Positions 1-7,764 of a stretch of 33,881 nt of DNA are shown here, in pieces (position 1 is the stretch's first letter; the number at the start of each line of letters is the position of its first letter). This DNA is from Deltaproteobacteria bacterium. Lineage in GTDB: Bacteria > Desulfobacterota > Syntrophobacteria > BM002. A program made the position numbers and the translations under genes. The notes beneath the pieces were generated by a model. It did no database searches and was not told the origin of the DNA. It was given only the letters and a program-made list of their open reading frames with translations. The stretch is taken from contig CP070692.1 of assembly GCA_020353215.1 (NCBI GenBank), positions 318,952-352,832 of the forward strand, read 5' to 3'.

Positions 1-304
1 CAGCGCCTGGCGTTTCAATTTCTGTCGCTACCGGGGCAGCGGCTGGCTTCACACCGGTCATCACTGACTCGCCGGCCATCCTGTGGGACCGCCCCGCCAG
101 TATGAGCGAGGTAAGCAAGAAAACAATCGCGATCCCCGTTGTCAGTTTACCGAAAAACGTACCGCCCCCGGTGGAACCGAACAAGGTTTGGGAAGAGCCC
201 CCGAAAACTGCACCGATCTCCGACCCCTTTCCCGTCTGCAACAGTACGATGACAATCAGGGCCATACAAACAAGAAGATGCAACACTACAAGGACAAGCT
301 GCAT
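1..304 (-). CDS. secG: SecG, protein-export membrane subunit (partial, C-terminus outside window)
   Basis: SecG is the small accessory subunit of the SecYEG translocon in the inner membrane. I translated the minus strand from the ATG at 304: it begins MQLVLVVLHLLVCMALIVIV, a first membrane helix, followed by the SecG signature LLQTGKGSEIGAVFGGSS (about residues 21-38). The glycine-rich FGSTGGGTFFGKLT follows, then a second helix (IAIVFLLTSLILAG), then an Ala/Pro-rich tail that runs off the left edge without a stop, as usual for SecG. An AGGGAGA Shine-Dalgarno sequence lies about 10 nt upstream. It follows tpiA by 50 bp on the same strand, the common tpiA-secG arrangement. Identification is firm; only the 3' end is missing. 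Confidence 0.93.
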   Translation of the reverse strand, partial: MQLVLVVLHLLVCMALIVIVLLQTGKGSEIGAVFGGSSQTLFGSTGGGTFFGKLTTGIAIVFLLTSLILAGRSHRMAGESVMTGVKPAAAPVATEIETPGA

Positions 305-354
305 GGAACCCACTTTCTCCCTAAGATGATTTGGATCGAGCCATAATAGTCCAT

Positions 355-1116
355 CTAGCCCACGAAATCAACAATGCGCACGAAGGATGCACTTTTCAGG
401 CTCGCTCCTCCCACCAGCGCCCCATCGATATCTGGTTGGGCCATCAACGTATCCACGTTTTCCGGTTTGACGCTGCCACCATACAGTATACGTATCCCGT
501 TTGCAACCTCGTTATTGAAGCGATCCGCAAGCCGATCTCGGATGAAGGCATGAGCCTCCTGCGCCTGCTCCGGGGTCGCTGTATGTCCGGTACCAATTGC
601 CCAAACCGGTTCATAGGCCAGCACCACACGGCCAACCTCTTCATCTTTGAGTCCCTCGAACGCCCCGGTAAGCTGGTCTGCCAAAATTCGAAGTGTCTCC
701 CCGGCTTGGCGCTGTTCCAAGGTTTCACCGACACAGAGAATGGGTACAATCTCCAAAGCCAACAGCGCCACCATCTTGCGATTTATGCTCCCGTCGGTTT
801 CGCCGAAATACTGGCGTCGCTCAGAGTGTCCGACGATAACATAACGGCAGCCCAGATCCTTCAACATGGCGGGGGCAATCTCGCCAGTATAGGCTCCTTG
901 GCTCTCCCAATGACAATTCTGCGCCGCGAGCCGAATGGGGCTACCAGCCAGAGCAGACGCGACTGCACTCAATGCAGTAAAAGGAGGAGCCACCACTACC
1001 TCGCGGTCATCAAAACGGGAAATCCCACCTTTGAGCTCTTCCAGCAGCGCCACTGCTTCACCCACCGTGAAATACATCTTCCAGTTGCCTGCCATGAGGG
1101 GCATTCGACCACTCAT
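355..1116 (-). CDS. tpiA: Triosephosphate isomerase
   Basis: Interconverts dihydroxyacetone phosphate and glyceraldehyde 3-phosphate in the cytoplasm. The 253-residue protein has the family's normal length and all catalytic signatures: AGNWKM with Asn11 and Lys13, VIVGHSERR with the electrophile His97, AYEPVWAIGTG with the catalytic base Glu169, and the phosphate-binding ILYGGSVKPEN and GALVGGASL near the C-terminus. I start at 1116 and not at the upstream ATG at 1137, because AGGAGGT lies 7 nt before 1116 and would fall inside the longer frame. It is downstream of gap and upstream of secG. In many relatives pgk lies between gap and tpiA; here there is only a 285-bp spacer. Confidence 0.96.
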   Translation of the reverse strand: MSGRMPLMAGNWKMYFTVGEAVALLEELKGGISRFDDREVVVAPPFTALSAVASALAGSPIRLAAQNCHWESQGAYTGEIAPAMLKDLGCRYVIVGHSERRQYFGETDGSINRKMVALLALEIVPILCVGETLEQRQAGETLRILADQLTGAFEGLKDEEVGRVVLAYEPVWAIGTGHTATPEQAQEAHAFIRDRLADRFNNEVANGIRILYGGSVKPENVDTLMAQPDIDGALVGGASLKSASFVRIVDFVG

Positions 1117-1352
1117 CCTCTCCACCTCCTTTAGCATCCATTGTTGTCAGAGTTGTCGCCTTGAGATGACTTGGCTGCTTCAATTCACGCCGCAGCTTGT
1201 GGTTCTTGCTGGTTGAGCCGGTTTGCCAGTCTGGATCTGTTCAGTTGCCCAAAACGAGCGTGTCGCACTGCTCATCCGGACTTTGTTACTTATCATCGAC
1301 CCATACCAGGGTGAAAAGATCTCACCGGTCTGACTAGTAAAACGAGCCAAGC

Positions 1353-1372
1353 AGGGCAGACTAGTCTGCCCT
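1353..1372. repeat. Perfect 20-bp palindrome in the gap-tpiA spacer
   Basis: Read directly: AGGGCAGA, CTAG, TCTGCCCT, so each strand can fold into an 8-bp hairpin with a CTAG loop. It starts 30 nt after the gap stop codon in the direction of transcription. There is no adjacent T-run on the minus strand (the first TTTT is about 10 nt further), so it is not a canonical intrinsic terminator. It could be an operator, an RNA stability hairpin at the gap 3' end, or a processing site. The rest of the 1117-1401 spacer shows no coding sequence; in particular I see no remnant of pgk. Confidence 0.6.
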
Positions 1373-1401
1373 CTACAACAGACCGTGAACCTTGGCGACG
1401 A

Positions 1402-2409
1402 TTACAGCCTTTGGCCCATATACACTGCCAAGTCGACCAATCGACTGGCATAACCGAACTCGTTGTCATACCAGCTCAGAACTTTCACGAGTCTGCCTTC
1501 CATTACACTGGTCACGTCTGCATCCACTATGGAAGAATAGGAGCTCGTGTTGAAATCCGAAGAAACCAGTGGCTCGTCGCTGTACGCAAGGATCCCTTTA
1601 AGCCGACTGTTAGCCGCCTCTTTGAAAGCATTGTTCACTTCTTCTTTTGTGACCTCACGGCCTACGCGGCCAACAAAGTCCACCACAGAGACGTTCGGCG
1701 TGGGAACCCGAATCGCCATTCCATCCAGCTTTCCCTTCAGTTCCGGAATGACCAGGGTGACCGCAGCAGCAGCTCCGGTTGTGGTAGGCACCATGGAAAG
1801 GGCCGCTGCTCGTGCCCGACGACGATCCTTGTGCAAACCGTCCAACAGATTCTGACCCATGGTGTAGGCGTGGATGGTAGTCATAAGTCCATGTTCAATG
1901 TTGAATGAGTCGTGGAGAACCCGAACCACGGGCGCGAGACAGTTGGTAGTGCAGGAGGCATTGGAAACCACGTCGTGGCTATCGGGGTCGTAGGTCTGCT
2001 CGTTCACTCCCAATACAAAAGTGGCATCCACATTCTTCCCCGGTGCACTGATGATCACCTTGCGTGCCCCCGCCTTTAAATGTTTAGCGGCAGACTCCTT
2101 ATCCCGGAATAAACCCGTGCACTCCAAAACAACATCCACTCCTAGTTCTCGCCACTGCAGTTCTTCCACGTTTCTGATTTGGGTACAGTGTATTTCTTGG
2201 CCACCCACCACCAGATTGCCCTCTCGGACTTCCACGGGACTCTTAAAACGACCATGCACCGAGTCATAACGGAGCAAATGGGCCAACTCCTCTGGGCTGG
2301 CCAGGTCGTTGATGCCCGCAACCTGTACGTCCATCCCGCCCTCAATGATACTTCGCATCGCCGTCCGACCAATTCGACCAAATCCGTTGATTCCAATCTT
2401 AAGAGCCAT
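1402..2409 (-). CDS. gap: Glyceraldehyde-3-phosphate dehydrogenase, class I
   Basis: Oxidatively phosphorylates glyceraldehyde 3-phosphate with NAD. The 335-residue length is typical. The N-terminal Rossmann motif INGFGRIGR (7-15) and Asp34 in GINDL, which favours NAD, are present. The catalytic Cys153 is in SNASCTTNCLAP and the general-base His is in TTIHAYTMGQ. The C-terminus carries SWYDNEFGYASR. The start is supported by AGGGAGG about 9 nt upstream. It is the first gene of a gap-tpiA-secG run. A weak TTGAAC/CATATT promoter-like pair is present in the 114-bp spacer upstream, but I do not rely on it. The frames on the other strand here are shadows. Confidence 0.97.
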   Translation of the reverse strand: MALKIGINGFGRIGRTAMRSIIEGGMDVQVAGINDLASPEELAHLLRYDSVHGRFKSPVEVREGNLVVGGQEIHCTQIRNVEELQWRELGVDVVLECTGLFRDKESAAKHLKAGARKVIISAPGKNVDATFVLGVNEQTYDPDSHDVVSNASCTTNCLAPVVRVLHDSFNIEHGLMTTIHAYTMGQNLLDGLHKDRRRARAAALSMVPTTTGAAAAVTLVIPELKGKLDGMAIRVPTPNVSVVDFVGRVGREVTKEEVNNAFKEAANSRLKGILAYSDEPLVSSDFNTSSYSSIVDADVTSVMEGRLVKVLSWYDNEFGYASRLVDLAVYMGQRL

Positions 2410-2523
2410 TTCGCTTCCCTCCCTAACAGCTAACAGTTATTCCTGGCAATATGTTTGTCTTCACCCTCCCGGTTCAACAGGCGCGAAAATTTAGGTCTCG
2501 CAAATCCGCTCTGGCTTCTACCG

Positions 2524-3114
2524 CTAGCCACACTGCTGATGCCGCCACGCCCGGCCAAGGCTCAGTTTAAGCACCAGCGCAGCTTCCCTGGATTCGGGAT
2601 AGTAAAAGGGCCTCCCGTGGATGGGAACAAAGCTTAACTTTTCATAGAGTGCCTTTGCTGCCGCGTTCGCCAGACTCACCTCCAGCACCGCCAAACGTGC
2701 ACCCGCCCTGTAGCCCGTTCGGAGGGCATAGAGCACTAATTGCCTCCCAACGCCTCGCCTTCTGTAGTGTATGTGGACCGCCAAATTAGCCATCTGAATC
2801 TCGTCGGCCACTACCCAAAAGCAGATATAGCCGAGCACTTGGCACTTCTTCTCGACCCCCATCAGGCGAGCCACGTACAGGCTGGCGTCAGGTTCTTCTA
2901 TTTCAGCCGCAAAAGATGCTTCACTCCAAAGGCTCGAGAGACCATCCTGTTGTATGATCAACACTTCTGCAAGGTCATTTGGCCTCATAGCCTCTATGAG
3001 AATTGCAGGAGCCGTGGTGGAGTCATTGCGCCAGCGCAGGTCCGGCCCTGAAACGGTCTTCTTGTTGTCCGCTGCTGACCCTCTCGTAAGGTCCATGTCC
3101 TCGTACAATCCCAT
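2524..3114 (-). CDS. GNAT-family N-acetyltransferase, RimI-like
   Basis: A Gcn5-related acetyltransferase using acetyl-CoA. The closest pattern I recognise is RimI, which acetylates the N-terminus of ribosomal protein S18. The core is clear: IQMANLAVHIHYRRRGVGRQL (the acetyl-CoA pyrophosphate-binding R-x-x-G-x-G/A region), then EVSLANAAAKALYEKLSF and the C-terminal FYYPES. The 196-residue reading is longer than RimI (about 150). Its first 40 residues look unconserved and the start is unsure: the ATG at 3114 has no good ribosome site, and the ATG at 3096 has GAGG only 2 nt away. It begins 6 bp after the EIIA stop, so it is probably cotranscribed. Substrate is inference; a different GNAT role is possible. 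Confidence 0.8.
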   Translation of the reverse strand: MGLYEDMDLTRGSAADNKKTVSGPDLRWRNDSTTAPAILIEAMRPNDLAEVLIIQQDGLSSLWSEASFAAEIEEPDASLYVARLMGVEKKCQVLGYICFWVVADEIQMANLAVHIHYRRRGVGRQLVLYALRTGYRAGARLAVLEVSLANAAAKALYEKLSFVPIHGRPFYYPESREAALVLKLSLGRAWRHQQCG

Positions 3115-3120
3115 GGCGAT

Positions 3121-3531
3121 TTATTCATCTACCTCTTGGGTCAGAATCTCGCTTGCCAACGAAATACTTCTCTGCCCGTACTCCTTGACAGCTCGGGCTA
3201 ATTCATCCACCTTCATGTTCTCTCTGGCCTGTGACAACTTGATCAACATGGGGAGATTAACACCGGTCACCACCTCAATGCCAGTCTGATTCAAGTAGCT
3301 CAGACTTATATTTGAGGGCGTGCCACCGAACATGTCCGTAAGTATTATGACTCCGTTCCCTTCATTGACCTGTTGTATCGCTTCGCTAATCTGACGGCGC
3401 AGGTCGTTAACAGACAAGTTGGGGTCGATGGAAAGTCCGATGCAGTTTTGGATCTTTCCCACGATCATCTCGGCAGTGGCCACAAGCTCTTGTGCCAACC
3501 CCCGATGGGCAACAGCCACTATTCCCACCAT
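3121..3531 (-). CDS. PTS EIIA component, mannose/fructose (EIIA-Man) family
   Basis: A phosphotransferase-system EIIA domain of the mannose superfamily; these take phosphate from HPr on an N-terminal histidine. The 136-residue protein is a single EIIA-Man domain with His9 in VAHRGLAQELV as the phosphoacceptor, the conserved ILTDMFGGTPSN loop, and VNLPMLIKL. AAGGAGT lies 7 nt before the ATG. No EIIB, EIIC, EIID, HPr or EI gene is in the window, so it is not part of a complete sugar transporter here. With rapZ and ptsN upstream it resembles the regulatory PTS arrays of many Desulfobacterota, acting by phosphorylation state rather than sugar transport (inference). Confidence 0.9.
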   Translation of the reverse strand: MVGIVAVAHRGLAQELVATAEMIVGKIQNCIGLSIDPNLSVNDLRRQISEAIQQVNEGNGVIILTDMFGGTPSNISLSYLNQTGIEVVTGVNLPMLIKLSQARENMKVDELARAVKEYGQRSISLASEILTQEVDE

Positions 3532-3622
3532 CTATCCACTCCTTAGTCGATTTCCTCTCAGTCAAGCGCCAGCAGATACGTGCCCCTTCCTTTTGCAGGG
3601 CTATCCCTTGATAATCCAGCGG

Positions 3623-4516
3623 TCAAGCCACTGCCACATCTCGATGATCCGTGGTGACGGTGTATCCTTCGCCTGCTAACCGTTCTCTCAACTGTTCGGA
3701 AATGACCACAGATCGATGTCTTCCACCGGTACAGCCAATGGCAATAGTCAGATAACTTTTGCCTTCCTCTCGATAACGCGGCAGGAGATAACTGACCAAA
3801 TCGGTAAACTTCTCCAAGAATAGTTTAGTTTGCTCCTGTTTCAGGACGAAGTCTATTACCGGCTCGTTGGTACCATCCAGATTTCTAAGGTGGTCTAAAA
3901 AGAAAGGATTGGGCAGGAACCTTACGTCCATAACAACGTCAGCCTGAGTTGGCACTCCGTACTTGAAGCCGAAGGAAAGCACATGGATATGCAGAGTCTC
4001 CTGATCCGGAAAGACTGCATACAGACTGTTGATCATCCTCTTCAGTTCGTGCACGTTGGTATTGGATGTATCCAGCACGCGGGTAGCCATTCGCTTTAGG
4101 TCTTTAAGCCTTTCACGCTCCGCGCGAATACCGTCTAGCACGGTACCCGTTCCCGCCATGGGATGTTTGCGCCGCGTCTGACTAAAACGGCGCTGTAAGG
4201 TGTCGTCGGTGGCATCGAGAAAGAGAATCTCCAATTCGATGCCACGGTTCCACAGTTCGTTGAAGATTTTCGGGTAACTGTCCAAAAAGCGACGCTCACG
4301 GATATCCATACCCAGCGCGATATGCCACAGCTCTCCGGAAGATTCCTCGCGAAGATTGAGAAAGTCAGGCAGTAGCAAAACCGGAAGATTGTCCACGCAA
4401 AAAAAATCGAGATCTTCAAACGCCTTTATGGCTGTGCTTTTGCCGGATCCAGAAAGTCCGGTGACCACGACAACCCACTCGTTTTTCTTTGCCTTCTTTC
4501 TCCCCTCACTAGTCAC
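3623..4516 (-). CDS. rapZ: RapZ/YvcJ-type nucleotide-binding protein
   Basis: RapZ family proteins are P-loop nucleotide-binding regulators. In enterobacteria RapZ controls glmS through small RNAs and sits beside ptsN, as here. The 297-residue product shows the N-terminal Walker A GLSGSGKST (20-28), CVDNLPVLLLPDF, and the C-terminal signature GCTGGRHRSVV, with a basic extreme N-terminus. I start at the GTG at 4516, because AGGGAGG is 5 nt before it; the GTG at 4522 would overlap that ribosome site. The EIIA-Man gene follows after 91 bp. Family assignment is firm; whether an RNA target exists in this lineage cannot be seen. Confidence 0.93.
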   Translation of the reverse strand: MTSEGRKKAKKNEWVVVVTGLSGSGKSTAIKAFEDLDFFCVDNLPVLLLPDFLNLREESSGELWHIALGMDIRERRFLDSYPKIFNELWNRGIELEILFLDATDDTLQRRFSQTRRKHPMAGTGTVLDGIRAERERLKDLKRMATRVLDTSNTNVHELKRMINSLYAVFPDQETLHIHVLSFGFKYGVPTQADVVMDVRFLPNPFFLDHLRNLDGTNEPVIDFVLKQEQTKLFLEKFTDLVSYLLPRYREEGKSYLTIAIGCTGGRHRSVVISEQLRERLAGEGYTVTTDHRDVAVA

Positions 4517-4610
4517 GGTCACCTCCCTGATCTGCTATCCCGGCTAACCCCGGTGGTGCATCCGTCGACACGCAGAGTGCCCCTTGAGAAGCAAACGAAT
4601 CTGGCTACCA

Positions 4611-4769
4611 TTATTCACAAAACGGTGTCGCGTGATCGTGTAACCGGGGACCCGCCCCAAAGGGGTGGGGACTGAGCGGAGCCGAGCGAGGGAAAACCCG
4701 AGGACGCCCGGAAGGACGATCATAACCGCAGTCACGCCAGGGCGTGATTCGTGAATTATCCGGGCTAGG
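4611..4769. repeat. Intergenic repeat with inverted ends, copy A (rapZ-ptsN spacer)
   Basis: The 382-bp spacer between ptsN and rapZ (4517-4898) holds no gene I can recognise. It contains a block starting TTATTCACAAAACGG and ending GATTCGTGAATTATCCGGG; the two ends are imperfect inverted repeats of each other. The same left and right edges recur at 5461-5614. Inside are a hairpin at 4651-4669 (CCCGCCCC, AAA, GGGGTGGG) and a second at 4732-4747 (TCACGCC, AG, GGCGTGA). It looks like a non-coding REP/MITE-like unit. Some relatives carry hprK at this position; I see no trace of it. Confidence 0.5.
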
Positions 4770-4898
4770 TTGAGGCAAAATCTTCAGTATACTAGCTCGC
4801 TTCGACCAATCCTGTCCAGTAGCGATCGTTAAAGTGCTCACGTGACGAGAAAAGGCTTTACCGGGGGAGGGCAAGAAGGCTCCAGAGAAAGGTCGGGC

Positions 4899-5360
4899 TC
4901 AAAATTCCTTATCTTCTTCTTGGATGACTCGAAAGATCTCCTCTTTGGTTCCTGCCTCCATGAGTCTCTGGCGGAAGTGGGCACTTTTCAGTAAGCGTGA
5001 TATTTTGGCCAGAGCACGTAGGTGAATACCAGCGGAGTTTTCGGGTGCTATCAGAAGAAAAAAGAGGTGGGTTGGCCGGCCGTCCATCGAATCAAATTCG
5101 ATGCCCCGATCGCTCCGCCCAAAAGATAAAACCAGTTCATCAAGATCCGGAATCTTGCCGTGGGGAATAGCAATACCATCACCGATCCCGGTACTGCCCA
5201 GACGCTCCCGTTCCAGCAAAACTTCCACCAGGGCCTCTTTGTTCAAGTTGCCCTTCGACTTCAACAGAGCTCCGGTGAGTTCTTCCAGAACCTCCCTCTT
5301 GTTCTGAGAGTTAAGCTCCGGAACAATGCAATCCCGGTGCAGGATATCCAATATTTTCAT
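4899..5360 (-). CDS. ptsN: Nitrogen-regulatory PTS protein EIIA-Ntr
   Basis: PtsN accepts phosphate from the nitrogen PTS chain and regulates other proteins rather than transporting sugar. The 153-residue protein is a single PTS EIIA type-2 domain with the phosphoacceptor His67 in GIAIPHGK, preceded by RERLGSTGIGDG. The downstream HLFFLLIAPENSAGIHLRALAKISRLL is characteristic of the family. The ribosome site is weak (GAGAG before CCTAGATG). It lies between hpf and rapZ, the standard order after rpoN. Both flanking spacers are unusually long and carry copies of one repeat. Confidence 0.95.
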   Translation of the reverse strand: MKILDILHRDCIVPELNSQNKREVLEELTGALLKSKGNLNKEALVEVLLERERLGSTGIGDGIAIPHGKIPDLDELVLSFGRSDRGIEFDSMDGRPTHLFFLLIAPENSAGIHLRALAKISRLLKSAHFRQRLMEAGTKEEIFRVIQEEDKEF

Positions 5361-5460
5361 CTAGGCTCTCAGTATCCTTTGTGTGAAACAAGTGATTCCA
5401 GGGTTCTCTCTGAATTGTACAGGCCCACCTGACCCATTATATCGTGCGCTGCCAGCTCGG

Positions 5461-5614
5461 GGCATTCACAAATCGGCTTCGCTCAGGGCTGGCCTTGAGT
5501 CCCCGCGCATCCCGCGGGACAGAGCGTCGTGTCAAGACCCGCAACAAAGAGCTTCATGTTGTTGTGGGTGCTTATTCAGGAATCAGGAAGATTCGCGAAT
5601 AAGCCAGGCTAGGT
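5461..5614. repeat. Intergenic repeat with inverted ends, copy B (ptsN-hpf spacer)
   Basis: Begins GGCATTCACAAATCGGC and ends GATTCGCGAATAAGCC then AGGCTAGG, matching the edges of copy A in the same orientation. The interior differs, but also carries a strong hairpin (5509-5527 region: CCCGCG, CATCC, CGCGGG). The right edge contains the hpf stop codon (TAG on minus at 5611-5609), so the repeat reaches exactly to the end of hpf. Read by eye; the boundaries are approximate. Confidence 0.5.
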
Positions 5615-6151
5615 CACTGGCTCGATGAGGCCGTAGTTTCCGTCCTTACGTCGATAGATGACGTTGATGGTCTGGGTCTTGGCATTAGTGAACACCAGAA
5701 ATTCGCTGTTGACAAGATTCATCTGCATCAGCGCCTCATCCGGATCCATCGGCTTCACATAGACCTGCTTCGTCTTGATGACCTGTGGCTCCTCAGATTC
5801 CTCCAGGTTCTCTCCGGCCAATACATCCCTTCTCATCACCAGATCCTTTGAACTGGCGTCACTTTTGCGCTTTTTAAGCTTTTGTCTGTATCTCTTGATT
5901 TGAGATTCGATCTTGTCTACCGCCATGTCAATGGCCGAGTACATATCTTCGGTCTCTTCTACCCCGTTAAGCCGGAGACCATTGGCATCTACGCTCACCT
6001 CGGCGATATGTCTAAATTTTTCCACCGAAAGCACTACATGGGCATCAATCGGATCCTCCACGTATTTCTTGACGCGATAGAGTTTATCCTCCGCGTAATT
6101 TCTCAACGTGTCCGACGCCTCAATTTTTCTAAACGTAACCGAAACCTGCAT
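5609..6151 (-). CDS. hpf: Ribosome hibernation promoting factor, long form
   Basis: Long HPF binds the 30S decoding region and dimerises ribosomes in slow growth. The 180-residue product has an N-terminal S30AE domain (about 1-105: QVSVTFRKIEASDTLRNYAE, then SAIDMAVDKIESQIKRYRQKLKKRK). A charged acidic linker follows, then the C-terminal dimerisation domain (about 125-180: VYVKPMDPDEALMQMNLVN, FLVFTNAKTQTINVIYRR, GNYGLIEP). AGGGAGG is 6 nt before the ATG. It follows rpoN by 128 bp on the same strand, as in most Proteobacteria. Confidence 0.95.
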   Translation of the reverse strand: MQVSVTFRKIEASDTLRNYAEDKLYRVKKYVEDPIDAHVVLSVEKFRHIAEVSVDANGLRLNGVEETEDMYSAIDMAVDKIESQIKRYRQKLKKRKSDASSKDLVMRRDVLAGENLEESEEPQVIKTKQVYVKPMDPDEALMQMNLVNSEFLVFTNAKTQTINVIYRRKDGNYGLIEPVT

Positions 6152-6279
6152 CCATGTCCTCCCTGCCTGAAGCGCTGTAAGTAATCCTCCGCACTCTTGA
6201 TAATGGTCGGTTATTGTTTCGCCAAGTCACGATAGCTAGAATTCAAGGGATGAAAGCTTGATCGCCACTGCGATGGTTA

Positions 6280-7749
6280 TCAACTGCCTTTTCTTCTTTT
6301 CTTAGTTCCCCAGACTGGCTGTTTTCGCATATTAGAAGGCAGTATGCCTAGCAACTCTCGATACTTGGCCACGGTCCTTCGAGCGATGTCAATGTTCTCT
6401 TCTCGGAGCTTCTCTACGATGGCCTTGTCGCTATATGGCTTGCGAGAATCTTCACTCTGGACAAGTTGGCGGATACGCTCCTTGACACTCTCAGACGCGA
6501 CCGCACCACCCGTTAGGCTGCCTATGGAAGAGTTGAAGAAATATTTGAGTTCAAACACACCTCTCGGCGTGTGCATATACTTGTTCGTTGTGACGCGACT
6601 AATCGTCGACTCGTGCATCTCCAGGTCTTCGGCAACATCGCGAAGAACGAGCGGTCTTAAATGGGTAATGCCTTGTTCAAAAAAATCGCGTTGAAACTTG
6701 ATGATGCTCTCGGCCACCCGATATATGGTGCGCTGCCTCTGATGGATACTCTTAATTAGCCATGCTGCTGAACGAAGCTTGCTCTGGATGTATTCTCTCG
6801 TTTGCTCAGAGACGTTACCGTCCTTACTCAGGGCTTCACGGTAGAAAGGGCTGATCCGCAATTTTGGCATACCGTCCTCGTTAAGGACGATAACAAAATC
6901 GTTGTCCACCTTATAGACGAAGATGTCAGGACTGATATATTGAACTTCCTCCTCGTCGAAGGCCTTTCCAGGTTTGGGCTCCAGCCCGAGGATAATCTCG
7001 ATGGCTTTCTGAATATCTTCCGGGCTCCTGCCGGTGGTTTTTAGGATGGCATGGTAATTTTTGTTTTCCAGATCGTGGAGATGGTTCTCGAGGATCTCCA
7101 CCACGAGCTCATCCTCGAGGCTCAGGGTCTTGACTTGTATGAGGAGGCACTCCTTTAGATTTCTTGCTGCCACACCCACCGGGTCAAATCCTTGAACCAA
7201 GTGAAGGACTTGCTCCACACAATCCTCGTCACATTTTGCCATCTCAGCGATTTCAGTTACAGTGGCCTTCAAGTACCCGTCTCGATCAAGGTTGCCGATG
7301 ATCAGGGTACCCACTTCTTTCTCGACCTCGTCTAGACTTGACAGGTGCAGCTGCCACAACAGATGAGCATCAAAAGAAGGCTTTTTAACTAGACGGTTTT
7401 CAAGCGCTGGCAACTCCGGTGCCTGTTCGCGCTCCACGCGCATCCTGCTCCCGGAACTGTAATCCCCGAGATACTCTTCCCAGTCAATATCCTCTTTGGC
7501 TTTTTCATCAATGGTGACCTCGGGGGTGGGCTCCTCACGTTGCGCGGATTGTCTCTCTTCCGCGAGAGCGTCTTGGTCGGGCGCATCTTCTTGTGTTTCT
7601 TCCAAGAGCGGGTTACTCTGCAGTTCTTGGCTGATAGTATCCAACAGCTCCAGGCGCGACAACTGCAACAGTTTTATCGCCTGTTGCAACTGTGGGGTCA
7701 TGATCAGTTGCTGCGCTAGTTTTAGTTGTTGTCTCAGTTCGATGGCCAT
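6280..7749 (-). CDS. rpoN: RNA polymerase sigma-54 factor
   Basis: Directs core RNA polymerase to -24/-12 promoters and needs AAA+ enhancer-binding activators. At 489 residues it is full length. Region I is glutamine/leucine rich (LRQQLKLAQQLIMTPQLQQA, then IKLLQLSRLELLD, SNPLLEE), followed by an acidic region II (about 50-110) and the core-binding domain. The C-terminal helix-turn-helix (DLEMHESTISRVTTNKYM) precedes the RpoN box ARRTVAKYRE (456-465), which reads the -24 element. It starts 15 bp after lptB. A candidate sigma-54 promoter upstream of lptC, three genes upstream, suggests autoregulation. Confidence 0.98.
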   Translation of the reverse strand: MAIELRQQLKLAQQLIMTPQLQQAIKLLQLSRLELLDTISQELQSNPLLEETQEDAPDQDALAEERQSAQREEPTPEVTIDEKAKEDIDWEEYLGDYSSGSRMRVEREQAPELPALENRLVKKPSFDAHLLWQLHLSSLDEVEKEVGTLIIGNLDRDGYLKATVTEIAEMAKCDEDCVEQVLHLVQGFDPVGVAARNLKECLLIQVKTLSLEDELVVEILENHLHDLENKNYHAILKTTGRSPEDIQKAIEIILGLEPKPGKAFDEEEVQYISPDIFVYKVDNDFVIVLNEDGMPKLRISPFYREALSKDGNVSEQTREYIQSKLRSAAWLIKSIHQRQRTIYRVAESIIKFQRDFFEQGITHLRPLVLRDVAEDLEMHESTISRVTTNKYMHTPRGVFELKYFFNSSIGSLTGGAVASESVKERIRQLVQSEDSRKPYSDKAIVEKLREENIDIARRTVAKYRELLGILPSNMRKQPVWGTKKRRKGS

Positions 7750-7764
7750 GATTCCTGGATACCC

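Noticed and set aside
331-1134. A 267-codon open frame on plus opposite tpiA
   Set aside because: Covers almost exactly the complement of tpiA and shows no protein family pattern.
4639-4770. GC-rich hairpins in the ptsN-rapZ spacer as a tRNA or structured RNA gene
   Set aside because: No cloverleaf, no CCA-side acceptor pairing and no T-loop; better explained as part of the repeat shared with the ptsN-hpf spacer.
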